Shown piece by piece: positions 40,393 to 50,026 of a stretch of DNA of 64,000 nucleotides. A program made the position numbers and the translations under genes. The notes under the pieces are model-generated. The model was not told the origin of the DNA and made no database searches. It saw nothing but the letters and a program-made list of their open reading frames with translations. The stretch is from CAZKWG01 sp964615375 (GTDB lineage: Bacteria > Myxococcota_A > UBA796 > CAZKWG01), in the NCBI GenBank assembly GCA_964615375.1, contig CAZTOW010000019.1, positions 62,001-126,000 on the forward strand. Direction: 5' to 3'. Numbering within the stretch: position 1 is the first letter of the stretch; the number at the start of each line of letters is the position of its first letter.

Positions 40393-41205
40393 GTGCGACC
40401 GACCATCATCATAGCAGCAGTCGCTCTGATCGGGGGGTGCCAGCGCCTGCCCGTGGTCGCCGCCGACCCCTCGGGCGAGGAGCCCGGCCCCGGCGACAAC
40501 AACGGCGACGGGCGCGTGGACCTCTCCGACGGCCTCGTGGTCCTGCGCGCGCAGCTCAGCGGCGGCCAGCCCGCGGTCTGCTTCGGCGCCGCCGACGTCC
40601 TGCAGGACCACCGCGTAGACCTGGGCGACGGCTTCGCCGTCTGGTACCACCTGTTCGCCGGGAACACCGAATTCTTCCCGATCCAGGACGGCTGGTGCGA
40701 GCGCTGGGAGAGCTTCGTGGAGGCGCCGGAGGGGCGCATGGCGCTGGAGATCGACGCGCCGCGCAAGGGGGAGGGCAGCGCCGAGCTGCGGGTCACCCTG
40801 ACGAGCCCGGACCTGGCGGTGGAGGGCTGGAGCCTGGCCGCGGTCGCCGAGGGCTGCACCATCGGCGCCGCCTCGGTCGCGGGCACCGCGGGCGCTGATC
40901 TGCGCGACAGCCCCGCGGGCCTGCGCGATGGCGGCTTCGAGCGCACGGATCTCGTGGACGGCGTGGCCAGCAGCGCCGTCGTCCTCTCCTGGAGCTCCCC
41001 GCTCGGGCTCCCTGCGTCCGAGGATCCGGTCGATCTGCTCACGCTCACGGTGGAGCCCACCGGCGAGGGTTGTGAGGACTGTACAGTCCGCCTCGAGGAC
41101 GGACACGCCACCGGGGGCGAGCCCGTCACCAACCTGCTCAGCGTCGGTGGCCGCAGCTACCGCCCCGAGCTCCCCGAGGTCCGCCTCCGCATGTGTGCGA
41201 AATGA
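40393..41205 (+). CDS. dockerin-like lipoprotein, type A copy 2
   Basis: Encodes 270 residues from a GTG at 40393 with AGGAGCG upstream. The lipoprotein signal is IIIAAVALIGGC. The dockerin-like pair of loops is complete here: GDNNGDGRVDLSDGLVVLRAQL and DHRVDLGDGFAVWYHLF, a better calcium-loop match than copy 1. The beta-rich remainder (MALEIDAPRKGEGSAELRVTL, VEGWSLAAVAEGCTIG, DLLTLTVEPTGEGCEDCTVRLEDG) aligns with copy 1. Dockerins normally dock to cohesins; no cohesin was recognised, and a lipid-anchored dockerin is unusual. The stop overlaps the type C start (ATGA). Confidence 0.77.
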   Translation: MRPTIIIAAVALIGGCQRLPVVAADPSGEEPGPGDNNGDGRVDLSDGLVVLRAQLSGGQPAVCFGAADVLQDHRVDLGDGFAVWYHLFAGNTEFFPIQDGWCERWESFVEAPEGRMALEIDAPRKGEGSAELRVTLTSPDLAVEGWSLAAVAEGCTIGAASVAGTAGADLRDSPAGLRDGGFERTDLVDGVASSAVVLSWSSPLGLPASEDPVDLLTLTVEPTGEGCEDCTVRLEDGHATGGEPVTNLLSVGGRSYRPELPEVRLRMCAK

Positions 41206-41717
41206 CACACTCCTTCCCGCTCGCCCTGCTCCTCTCCTGCGCTCCGGACCTGAAGACCGGCCAGACCTGGAGCCACGAGGCGCCCGAGGTCCAGCCCTGG
41301 GAGCGCTACGAGGGCACCTTCACCTGGCTGGTGCAGGGCGCAGGCGCCGAGGAGCCCGGCTGCGAGATCGTGTTCCAGTTCGAGTCCGAGCCCTGGGAGC
41401 AGAGCTGCGAGACCTGCGAGTTCGCCTTCGAGCTGAAGATGACCTACGACGCCGACGCCAGCACCAACACCTGGCGCTGCGTGGACCCCGACACGGCCGA
41501 CTTCAGCTGGGTCCTGGGCTACGACGCCGACTTCTACGGCTACGACATCAACGCCATCTGGATGTACCACGACTACGGCGCCTACTGGACACAGGCCTTC
41601 TACGCCCAGCGTGAGGGCGACACCGTCTCCTTCGGCTACGATTTCAACAGCTATTACGCCTACTACTATGACTATTACTTCTACTCCTATCAGGGCACGG
41701 GCACCGTCACCGAGTAG
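41202..41717 (+). CDS. tyrosine-rich small lipoprotein, type C copy 2
   Basis: Encodes 171 residues. The ATG at 41202 overlaps the upstream TGA and starts a lipoprotein signal (HSFPLALLLSC). The order matches copy 1: WERYEGTFTWLVQG, GCEIVFQFE, SCETCEFAFELKM, RCVDPDTADFSWVLGYDADFYGYDINAIWMYH. It ends with a run extraordinarily rich in tyrosine (SYYAYYYDYYFYSYQGTGTV). The function is not known. The pattern of aromatic residues on alternating positions suggests an exposed aromatic sheet. Confidence 0.72.
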   Translation: MTHSFPLALLLSCAPDLKTGQTWSHEAPEVQPWERYEGTFTWLVQGAGAEEPGCEIVFQFESEPWEQSCETCEFAFELKMTYDADASTNTWRCVDPDTADFSWVLGYDADFYGYDINAIWMYHDYGAYWTQAFYAQREGDTVSFGYDFNSYYAYYYDYYFYSYQGTGTVTE

Positions 41718-41752
41718 GGCGGGAGGGGCGCGGTCGCGATAGAGGCAGGTCC

Positions 41753-42196
41753 ATGCTGCCGCCCTTCTCCCGCGAGACGCTGCTCCAGGCTGGCCCCGGC
41801 CACGCCCACCCCCACACGGTGCGCTTCCAGGAGGTGGACGCGGCCGGCGTGGTCTTCTTCCCGACCTTCCTGGCCTACATGCACGACGCCTTCGTGAGCT
41901 GGCTGGCCGCGGTGGGCGCGCCGCTGCCCGAGGTCATCCAGAAGAGCGAGTGGATCGCCCCCATCGCCGAGTGCTCGGCGGAGTACCTGGCGCCCCTGCG
42001 CTTCGGCGACGCGATCACGGTGCGCGTGGTGGCCGGCGCCCGCGGGCGCAGCAGCTTCCGGCTGGGCTACCGCATCGAGCGGGACGGCGTCCCCGTGGCC
42101 CTGGGCCAGACCGTCCACGTCTGCCTGAGCGCGGGTCGCCCCCGGCCGCTGCCGGAGGCGGTGGGGGCGGGGGTGGAGGCGCTGGTCGTGGGCTGA
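41753..42196 (+). CDS. hotdog-fold acyl-CoA thioesterase, probable 1,4-dihydroxy-2-naphthoyl-CoA hydrolase
   Basis: Encodes 147 residues, the size of single-domain 4HBT thioesterases. The active-site segment is VRFQEVDAAGVVFFPTFLAYMHDAF, with the aspartate in the usual place, followed by CSAEYLAPLRFGDAITVRV. DHNA-CoA hydrolase releases dihydroxynaphthoate between MenB and MenA. The adjacent menaquinone operon lacks any other candidate, so this role is likely, although the gene is on the opposite strand (converging with menE, 11 bases between stops). A general 4-hydroxybenzoyl-CoA-type thioesterase is the alternative. Confidence 0.72.
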   Translation: MLPPFSRETLLQAGPGHAHPHTVRFQEVDAAGVVFFPTFLAYMHDAFVSWLAAVGAPLPEVIQKSEWIAPIAECSAEYLAPLRFGDAITVRVVAGARGRSSFRLGYRIERDGVPVALGQTVHVCLSAGRPRPLPEAVGAGVEALVVG

Positions 42197-42207
42197 GCGT
42201 CCCGGGC

Positions 42208-43581
42208 TCATCCGGGCGACAGGAGCCCCACCACCGCCCGCCGATCCACCTTGCCGTTCGGCCCGAGCGGGAGCGCGTCCAGGCTCACCCAACGTCGAGG
42301 GCGGCGGTGCGCGGCCAGGCGCTCGCTCGCCGCGGCGATCACGGCCTCCAAGCTCGACCCCTCCAACACCAGGGCCGCCGCCACCGTCTGCCCCCACAGC
42401 GCATCGGGCACCCCGAAGACCACCGCGCCGGCCACGCCGGGGATCTCCAGCAGGGTCGCCTCCACCTCCTCGGGCGAGACGTTCTCGCCGCCGGTGATGA
42501 TGAGGTTCGAGCTCCGCCCCCGCAGGTGCAGGCGACCCCGCGCGTCGAGCCCGCCCAGATCGCCGGTCCTCAGCCAGCCCTCCGGGTCCAGCGGGCTGGG
42601 GTGGGCGCCCTCGGGCAGCAGGCGGGAGAGCAGCATGTCCCCCCGCACCCGCACCTCGCCGTCCACGATCCGCAGCGCCACGCCGGGGAGCGGCGGCCCT
42701 GCCCCCTCCTCAGGCGAGGGCAGGGTCCCCGGCCTCCAGGTGCAGACCTGCGAGCCGGTCTCGGTGAGCCCGTAGGTCCCCAGCACGGGCCAGCCGTGGC
42801 GCGCGGCGTCCAACAGCAGGTTGGCGGGGGCGGGGGCGCCGCCCAACAGGATGGCCCGAAGCGGCGGAGGGCTCGGATCCTCGGCGATCATCCGCTGGAG
42901 CATGGTCGGCACCACGCTCAGCAGGCTGGCCCCGGACCTCGCCAGGGAGGCCCGCAGCCCGGCCGGGGAGAAGGGCTGGTGCCCCGCGCCCTCGGGCGGC
43001 TCGTCCAGCGCCAGCGCCGAGCGACCCACCAGGCAGCGGGTGAGGATGGAGAGCCCGCCCACATGCCCCAGCGGCATGCAGAGCTGCCAGCGATCTCCGG
43101 CCACGAAGGGCAGGTTCTCCAGGTGCGCCCGCGCCGAGGCCAGCATGGCCCGCCGGGAGAGCGCCACCACCCGCGGCGCCCCGCTGCTGCCGGAGGTCGC
43201 GATCCAGCAGAGCTCACGCTCGGGCGGGTAAGCGGTGGGCGGCGGCGGCGGGACGGGGGAGGGCAGGGGAGGGGACCAGGGCGCCCCCAGGCCGAGCGCG
43301 CCGAGCTGGGCCGCCCGCTCCCCCGCGGTCAGCCGCGGATGGAGGATCATGGCCGTGCGCCCGGCCTCGAAGAGGGCCAGCAGCCCCAGCAGCACCCGGG
43401 CCCGCGCCTCGCCCACCACCGCCACCGGCCCCTCCCCCGGCGGCAGAAGCGGCAGCAGGGCCGCCACCCGCCCCGCGACCTCCGCCCAGGTCCACGCCTG
43501 GCCGTCCACGACCAGCGCCGCGGCCTCCGGCGCCTCCAGCCCGGCGGCCAGGGGGCTGAGTGAAAATTCACTAGATCTCAT
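42208..43581 (-). CDS. menE: 2-succinylbenzoate--CoA ligase
   Basis: Encodes 457 residues. An acyl-adenylating enzyme: ATP/AMP motif WIATSGSSGAPRVVALS, YGLTETG, RTGDLGG and the C-terminal lysine motif LGPNGKVDRR. It activates o-succinylbenzoate with CoA for MenB. Family membership alone would leave the substrate open, but it is the last gene of an otherwise complete men operon, and its ATG overlaps the menC stop (ATGA). The first ten codons (SSEFSLS) are more A+T-rich than the rest. Confidence 0.9.
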   Translation of the reverse strand: MRSSEFSLSPLAAGLEAPEAAALVVDGQAWTWAEVAGRVAALLPLLPPGEGPVAVVGEARARVLLGLLALFEAGRTAMILHPRLTAGERAAQLGALGLGAPWSPPLPSPVPPPPPTAYPPERELCWIATSGSSGAPRVVALSRRAMLASARAHLENLPFVAGDRWQLCMPLGHVGGLSILTRCLVGRSALALDEPPEGAGHQPFSPAGLRASLARSGASLLSVVPTMLQRMIAEDPSPPPLRAILLGGAPAPANLLLDAARHGWPVLGTYGLTETGSQVCTWRPGTLPSPEEGAGPPLPGVALRIVDGEVRVRGDMLLSRLLPEGAHPSPLDPEGWLRTGDLGGLDARGRLHLRGRSSNLIITGGENVSPEEVEATLLEIPGVAGAVVFGVPDALWGQTVAAALVLEGSSLEAVIAAASERLAAHRRPRRWVSLDALPLGPNGKVDRRAVVGLLSPG

Positions 43582-44555
43582 AGCCTCTCCAGCCCCAGCC
43601 CCGGACCGAAGCCGCGCCCGAACCCTCCCTCAACGCCAGGGATCCCCTCCACCCCCCAGGCCCCCAGGCCCGGGTGCGGGGCGAGCCCGCAGGCCAGCAG
43701 CTCCCCCGGCAGGGCCCGCGCCAGCTCCACCGCGAAGGCGAGCGCCAGGGGCCCGTCGAAGAGGTGAGTGACCAGCACGCCGAGCCCGCGGGCCTCCGCC
43801 TCCCGCGCCAGCGTGAGACATCGTTCAGGCCCCAGCGCCATGGGCTTGAGCACCAACGCAGAGACGGCCCCCAGATCGGAGAGCTCACCCTTGAGCAGGC
43901 TCTCGTCCGCCGCCAGCGGCACCGGCGAGGGCGGGAAGGGAGGCGAGCAGGGCTCCTCCACCAGGCTCACGCCCAGCGCGGCCAGCTCCCCCAGGCGCTC
44001 CCGGGCCTCCTCGAAGCTCCACCCCTGGTTGATGTCCAGCCGGAGGTCGATCGCGGGCCAGCCCTCCCGGAGCGCCCGGATCCACCGCAGCTCCTCCGCC
44101 CAGCGCCCGGCCCGCCCCACCTTCCACTTGAGCGTCCGGTAGCCCTCGGCCGCGCGCGCCGCGGCCTCCTCCAACAGCCACTCGCCGGGATCCGACAGGA
44201 GGAGCGCCGAGATCGGCACCTGCGCCCGCGGGCTGGGCGAGAGCAGGTCCGCCACGGGGACCCCGCGCCGCCGCCCCTCCAGGTCCAGCCGGGCCATGGT
44301 CAGCGCGCAGCGGATCGAGGGTGGGAGGCTGGGGCCCAGCTCCTCCGCCAGGAGCTCCGGCCTCGCCAGCGCCGCCACCACCTCTTCCAGGGTCTCCGCC
44401 GAGTATCCCGGCAGCGGGCTGCACTCCCCCTGGCCCCAGATCCCGTCCTCCTCCAGGGTCAGCAGCCAGCTCTGGCGCGCGCCCCAGCGCTGGCGCGCGT
44501 TGCCCACCGGGCGGTCCAGCGCGCCCCCGCGAGGCTCGACCCGGAGCCGGCTCAC
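43578..44555 (-). CDS. menC: o-succinylbenzoate synthase
   Basis: Encodes 325 residues from a GTG at 44553-44555 that overlaps the menA stop; the frame is open further upstream only as a shadow of menA. Enolase-superfamily active-site elements are in order: LKWKVGR (acid-base lysine), DINQGW, LVEEPC and AADESL for the Mg2+ ligands, and LVLKPMALG (second lysine). It dehydrates SHCHC to o-succinylbenzoate. The N-terminal half (GQGECSPLPGYSAETLEEV) is the usual capping domain. Confidence 0.9.
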   Translation of the reverse strand: MSRLRVEPRGGALDRPVGNARQRWGARQSWLLTLEEDGIWGQGECSPLPGYSAETLEEVVAALARPELLAEELGPSLPPSIRCALTMARLDLEGRRRGVPVADLLSPSPRAQVPISALLLSDPGEWLLEEAAARAAEGYRTLKWKVGRAGRWAEELRWIRALREGWPAIDLRLDINQGWSFEEARERLGELAALGVSLVEEPCSPPFPPSPVPLAADESLLKGELSDLGAVSALVLKPMALGPERCLTLAREAEARGLGVLVTHLFDGPLALAFAVELARALPGELLACGLAPHPGLGAWGVEGIPGVEGGFGRGFGPGLGLERL

Positions 44556-45441
44556 GCCAGCCAGAGCCCGAAGGCCAGGAGCAGGCTGTAGAGCAGGAGC
44601 AGCCGCGCCGTCGCGCCCAGGAGCGGGTTCAGCGCGGCGCCCTCCTGGCGCGCCACCTTCCGCGCGAGCCCGATCGCGTGCGGCAGCGTCAGCAGGGGCA
44701 GGAGCAGGCTCCAGGCCAGGCCCGCCATCCAGGCCATGACGGCGCAGGATCCATAGGCCAGGGCCAGCATGAGCCCGTACTCGGTCGTGCCAGCCTGACG
44801 CCCCAGGCGCACCACCAGCGTCCGTTTGCCGGCCTTGATGTCCGTCTTCCGGTCGCGGATGTTGTTCACCACCAGGATGGCGGTGCTCAGCGCCCCCACC
44901 CCCAGGCTGGCGGGCCAGGCCATGGGCAGGATCTCCAGCGTCTGGACGTAGACCGTGCCGCACACGGCCACGAAGCCGAAGAAGAGCATGACGAAGACGT
45001 CACCGAGCCCGTGGTAGCCCAGCGGCCAGGGCCCGCCGGTGTAGAGCACGCCCGCCAGGATGCTGGCGACACCGATCACCAGGATGACCGGCCCGGCCAC
45101 CCAGGTCAGATAGACCCCGCACAGCGCCGCCAGGACGAAGCTGAGGACCATCCCCACCTTCAGGGCCCGCGCCGAGAGCAGCCCGGCCTGGGCCGCCCGC
45201 ACCGGCCCCACGCGCTCCGACGTGTCCGCCCCCTTCTCGAAGTCGAAGACGTCGTTGGCGTAGTTCGTGCCGATCTGGATGAACAGCGCGCCGAGCAGGG
45301 CGAAGATGACGGCGGAGGGCTCGAAGCGCCCGGCCTGCTGGGCCACGGCGGCGCCCACGATCACCGGCGCCGCCCCCGCGGGCAGGGTGGCGGGGCGGGT
45401 CGCCATGCGCCAGGCGGCCATCGAGCCGGGGCGGGCGTGCT

Positions 45442-45445
<4 letters not shown>
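44552..45445 (-). CDS. menA: 1,4-dihydroxy-2-naphthoate polyprenyltransferase
   Basis: Encodes 297 residues with about eight to nine membrane helices. Both UbiA-type Asp-rich motifs are present: NYANDVFDFEKGADT and NNIRDRKTDIKAGKRTLVVRLG. It attaches the polyprenyl chain to dihydroxynaphthoate, giving demethylmenaquinone, at the cytoplasmic membrane. The methylating enzyme (MenG/UbiE) is not in the window. The start overlaps the menB stop, so it is translationally coupled. Confidence 0.93.
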
Positions 45446-46281
<836 letters not shown>

Positions 46282-47019
46282 TCAGGGGCTCCAGCAGAGG
46301 GCCCTGGCCAGCGCTTCGGGCGCCTCCAGGGGGAGGTTGTGGCCCGCGCCGGGCAGGACCAGGGCGTGGGCGGAGGGGAGGTGTTCACAGAGCCGCGCGG
46401 CCAGCGCGCAGAATTTCGGGTCCAGCTCCCCGCTCACCAGCCGGAGGGGCACGGCGAGGCGGGAAAGGGGACCCGTATAGTCCGGCATGGCCCCGAGCGA
46501 AAGGGGGCCGAGCCCCACCGACAGCGCGGTCGCGTCGTGCCGGAGGCGCAGCGCGCGCCAGGCGGCCCGGCGCTCCGGCGAGAGCGCGGCCTGCGAGGCG
46601 AAGATCGGCTGAGCCTCCCAGGCGTCCAGGAAGGGCTCGAGCCCCTGCTCGCGCAGGCGGCGGGCCCAGGCGGCGTCGCCCTCCCGCCGCGCCGCGCGCT
46701 CACGCTCCTCGGAGAGCCCGTCGCGGGCGCTGATCAGGGTGGCCTGCGCGTAGCGATCGGGGCGGCAGATCAGGAGCCCCAGCGCCAGCCGCCCGCCCAG
46801 GGAGTAGCCCGCCAGGTGGGCGGGCCCCGACCCGACCCGCGCCTGGATCTCGGCGTCCAGGCGGGCGATCTCCTCGTCCCAGGCGCCGACCACAGGGGCC
46901 CCGGCGTGCCCGGATAGGGCGAGGGCGTGGACCTCCAGCCCCGCCGGCAGCGCCGCGCGCACGGCGTCCCAGCTCTCGGGGGCGCCGAGAAATCCGTGCA
47001 GCAGGACCAGGGGGATCAT
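46282..47019 (-). CDS. menH: 2-succinyl-6-hydroxy-2,4-cyclohexadiene-1-carboxylate synthase
   Basis: Encodes 245 residues from the ATG at 47017-47019, overlapping the menD stop. Alpha/beta-hydrolase features: LLHGFLGAPESWD (oxyanion loop), nucleophile in GYSLGGRLAL, the acid in LVSGELDPKF and the histidine in LPGAGHNLPLEAPE. It eliminates pyruvate from SEPHCHC. The assignment rests on operon position as much as on sequence, since hydrolases of this fold are diverse. Confidence 0.88.
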   Translation of the reverse strand: MIPLVLLHGFLGAPESWDAVRAALPAGLEVHALALSGHAGAPVVGAWDEEIARLDAEIQARVGSGPAHLAGYSLGGRLALGLLICRPDRYAQATLISARDGLSEERERAARREGDAAWARRLREQGLEPFLDAWEAQPIFASQAALSPERRAAWRALRLRHDATALSVGLGPLSLGAMPDYTGPLSRLAVPLRLVSGELDPKFCALAARLCEHLPSAHALVLPGAGHNLPLEAPEALARALCWSP

Positions 47020-48734
47020 CCCCGCATGCGCTCCAGGATGGCCGCCACCTGCCGGCCGTGGCTCTCCGGGGCCGTGCGCGCCGCGATCAGCGTGGCGCCC
47101 CGCCGGGCCAGCGCGACCCCGATCTGCTCGCGGAGCGCGGGGGCGTCCTCCACCGCGGCGAAGGGCAGGCCGAAGACCGCCGCCGCGGCCTGTAGCGAGG
47201 CCCCGTGCGGCGTCGTGAACTGGGCGAGCTCGTCCGCGCGCAGGTCGGGGACCCGCGCCACCGGGAGCTGGGTGAAGATCCGCCCGCCCCCGTTGTCCAG
47301 GACCACGATCACCAGCGGCCCCGGCACCCGCGAGGCCGCCAGCAGCCCGCCCAGATCGTGCAGCAGGCTCACGTCCCCCAGGAGCAGGAGGGTGGGCCGC
47401 CCCGAGGCCGCCGCCGCCCCCGCCGCCCCCGAGACCAGCCCGTCGATGCCGTTGGCCCCGCGCTGACACAGCACGCCCAGCGGCCGCCCGCCCGGCGGGG
47501 CCGCCAGGTCCACGTCGCGGATGGGCAGGCTGTTCCCCAGCACCAGCAGCGCGCCCGCGGGGAGGGCCTGCACGGCGGCGCGGGCCAGGCTGAGCTCACC
47601 GCCAGGATCTGCGGTCAGGACCTCGTCCACCGCCCGCCAGGCGTGGGCCTCCGCGGCGGCCCAGGTCGCGCGCCAGGTGGGCCCCAGCTCAGGGGGCCGC
47701 AGGGCCCGCAGCGCGTCCACGGGCCCACAGCGCAGGATCTCGGCCGTGCTCTGCGGATCGCTCCAGCCGTGCGGGTGGAGGACATAGCGGCGCAAGCCGG
47801 ACTGCTCGCCGATCCAGCGCTCCCACTGCCCGGAGACCGGGGGCATCCCGAGCTGGATCACCAGATCGGGGCGCAGGGCGCGCGAGAGCTCCGGGTCGCG
47901 CAGGAGCAGGTCGAAGGCGCCGATCACGCGACCGCCCCAGCGGAGCTGGCTCGGGCCTTCGGCCAGCAGGGGGAGCTCGCTACACCATGAGAGGATGAGC
48001 TCTCGCGACGTCTCATCCAGCAGCGGACCGGGCCCGGCCACCACCAGGGGGCGGCGGGCCTTGTCCAGCTCGGCCTGGAGCGCGGAGAGTGCGGCCTCGT
48101 CCGGGCTCTGGGTGGGGGCGTGGGCCCGCGGCGCCGGGCGGGCCAGCAGGGCCTCCACCCGGGCCAGGGCCTCCTCCTGGGCGGGCCCAGGGCTCGGCTC
48201 CAGCGGCTTGGCGGCGCGGAAATTGAGGTGGACCGGACCCGGCTCTGGCCACAGGCTGCGGTGGACGGCCTGGGCGGCGGCCCGGCGCAGCGCGCGCATC
48301 CCGAGCTCGGTGCCGTCGGGCATCCCGAGATCGACCGAGGCCCGCGCGAAGCGCCCGAAGAGATCGGTCTGATCGACGGTCTGAGGCGCCCCGCAGCCCT
48401 GGAGCGCGAAGGGCCGGTCGGCGGTGAGCGCGATCAGCGGGAGCCCCACCTGGGCGGCCTCGATGAGGGCGGGCAGGTAGTGGGCCCCCGCGGTGCCCGA
48501 GGTGCAGATCAGCAGGCTGGGCCGCCCGCTCACCCGCGCCTGGCCCAGCGCGTAGAAGGCGGCGCAGCGTTCGTCAAGCAAATTGACGATCTGGAGGCCC
48601 GGCGTGCGGGTCGCCGCCAGCACCAGGGGCGTCGAGCGGCTCCCCGGGCTGATGATCACGTCGCGCACGCCGGCCTCGGCGAGGCTGCCGAGCAGGAGGC
48701 GGGACCAGGCGGTGAGCAGGGCGCCGTCGTTCAT
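47016..48734 (-). CDS. menD: 2-succinyl-5-enolpyruvyl-6-hydroxy-3-cyclohexene-1-carboxylate synthase
   Basis: Encodes 572 residues from the ATG at 48732-48734. A thiamine diphosphate enzyme: VRDVIISPGSRSTPLVLA and the catalytic glutamate region LLDERCAAFYALGQA at the N-terminus, then the ThDP/Mg2+ motif GDVSLLHDLGG...VIVVLDNGGGRIF. It joins isochorismate and 2-oxoglutarate, the committed step of the o-succinylbenzoate pathway. The much longer open frame upstream is antisense-free only within menF and is not used. Confidence 0.94.
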   Translation of the reverse strand: MNDGALLTAWSRLLLGSLAEAGVRDVIISPGSRSTPLVLAATRTPGLQIVNLLDERCAAFYALGQARVSGRPSLLICTSGTAGAHYLPALIEAAQVGLPLIALTADRPFALQGCGAPQTVDQTDLFGRFARASVDLGMPDGTELGMRALRRAAAQAVHRSLWPEPGPVHLNFRAAKPLEPSPGPAQEEALARVEALLARPAPRAHAPTQSPDEAALSALQAELDKARRPLVVAGPGPLLDETSRELILSWCSELPLLAEGPSQLRWGGRVIGAFDLLLRDPELSRALRPDLVIQLGMPPVSGQWERWIGEQSGLRRYVLHPHGWSDPQSTAEILRCGPVDALRALRPPELGPTWRATWAAAEAHAWRAVDEVLTADPGGELSLARAAVQALPAGALLVLGNSLPIRDVDLAAPPGGRPLGVLCQRGANGIDGLVSGAAGAAAASGRPTLLLLGDVSLLHDLGGLLAASRVPGPLVIVVLDNGGGRIFTQLPVARVPDLRADELAQFTTPHGASLQAAAAVFGLPFAAVEDAPALREQIGVALARRGATLIAARTAPESHGRQVAAILERMRG

Positions 48735-50026
48735 GCTCCGAACGCCGCCTCCATCACGCGGAGCTTGCGCTCGGTCTCCACCCACTCCGCGTCGGGGTCC
48801 GAGCCCCGCACCACGCCCACCCCGGCGTAGAGCCGAAGCTCCTCGCCGCGCAGCAGGCCGGAGCGCAGCCCCACCCACAGCTCGCCGTCGCCGCCGGCCT
48901 CCACCCAGCCCACCGGGCCGGCGTAGAGGCCGCGGGGGGCGGGCTCGGCGCGGATGGCCGCCAGCGCCGCCTCGCGCGGATCGCCGCCCACCGCGGGGGT
49001 GGGGTGCAGCAGGCGGACCAGGGAGAGCGCGCTCTCGCCGTCGGAGAGCTCGCCCTCGAAGCGGGTGCGCAGGTGGCAGAGGCCGGGGAGCTCCAGCACC
49101 TCGGGCGCGCGCCAGTCCAGGCGGGCGCAGCGCGGGCCCAGGAGCCGGGCGATCTCGTCCACGACGATCTGGTGCTCCAGCCGGTCCTTCTCGCTGGCGC
49201 GCAGGGCGTCGGGCTCGGCTCCGGTGCCGGCGAGCGCGTCGGTGCGCAGCCGGCGACCGCGCAGGCTCAGCAGGCGCTCGGGGGTGGCGCCCAGGAAGGT
49301 GGAGCCCTGCCAGCGCAGGCCGAAGACGACGCTCCGCGGCTGGGTCTGGAGGAGGCGGGCCAGTGCGGCGGGGGCTGGATCGGGCGAGGGCAGGGGAGGG
49401 GAGAGCGTGTAGGCAGCCTCGCGGGCGAGCACGAGCTTGCGCAGGCGACCGGCCTCGATCTCGGCGAGGGTGGCCCGGATCGCCCGCGCCCAGCCCTCGC
49501 GGTCCCGCCCCAGCGGTCGGAGGGCGGCGGCGCCTGGTTCGGCGGAGGCGCCTGCGGGAGACACGATCCGATCCCAGAGCGCCAGGATCTCCGCGGCGGA
49601 TCCGCCAGGGCCCCCGAACATCCCCCAGAGCCGGGCGCGACCGTCCTCCTCGGCGACCAGGAGCCGGGGCAGGATCAGCACGCCCCCGCCAAAGGGGGCC
49701 CAGGGCCCGGACATCGGCGCGCCCGGGTCGAAGGGGAGGGCGGCGAAGAAGGGCGGATTCGCAGCCTCTTCTCCCGCGGGAGGGAAGGCCGCGAGGGCCG
49801 CCTCCAGCCCCGCCGGGCCCTCCGCCGGGTCCACGCGCGCGGCGACGCCCAGGCCCCACAGGCGCCGACCCTCCGGGGGCATCCAGAGGGTGGCGTCCAG
49901 ATCGGGCGCGCGCTCCCAGGCCGCCCGCCAGTCCAGCGCGCCCGGCGGGATCTCCAGGGAGAAGCGGCGCGGCGCCTGACCCTCCAGCGCGCGGACCAGC
50001 CGGGCGCGGAGAGGGGCCGTGCTCAC
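48731..50026 (-). CDS. menF: isochorismate synthase
   Basis: Encodes 431 residues from a GTG at 50024-50026. Chorismate-binding-enzyme motifs are present: SEKDRLEHQIVVDEIARLL, GLCHLRTRFEGEL, LLHPTPAVGGDPREAAL and ERGLYAGPVGW-like PRGLYAGPVGWVEAGGDGELWVGLRSG. This enzyme class includes anthranilate and salicylate synthases, but the position between aroE and menD fixes the role as isochorismate supply for MenD. Overlaps both neighbours by four bases. Confidence 0.92.
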   Translation of the reverse strand: MSTAPLRARLVRALEGQAPRRFSLEIPPGALDWRAAWERAPDLDATLWMPPEGRRLWGLGVAARVDPAEGPAGLEAALAAFPPAGEEAANPPFFAALPFDPGAPMSGPWAPFGGGVLILPRLLVAEEDGRARLWGMFGGPGGSAAEILALWDRIVSPAGASAEPGAAALRPLGRDREGWARAIRATLAEIEAGRLRKLVLAREAAYTLSPPLPSPDPAPAALARLLQTQPRSVVFGLRWQGSTFLGATPERLLSLRGRRLRTDALAGTGAEPDALRASEKDRLEHQIVVDEIARLLGPRCARLDWRAPEVLELPGLCHLRTRFEGELSDGESALSLVRLLHPTPAVGGDPREAALAAIRAEPAPRGLYAGPVGWVEAGGDGELWVGLRSGLLRGEELRLYAGVGVVRGSDPDAEWVETERKLRVMEAAFGA

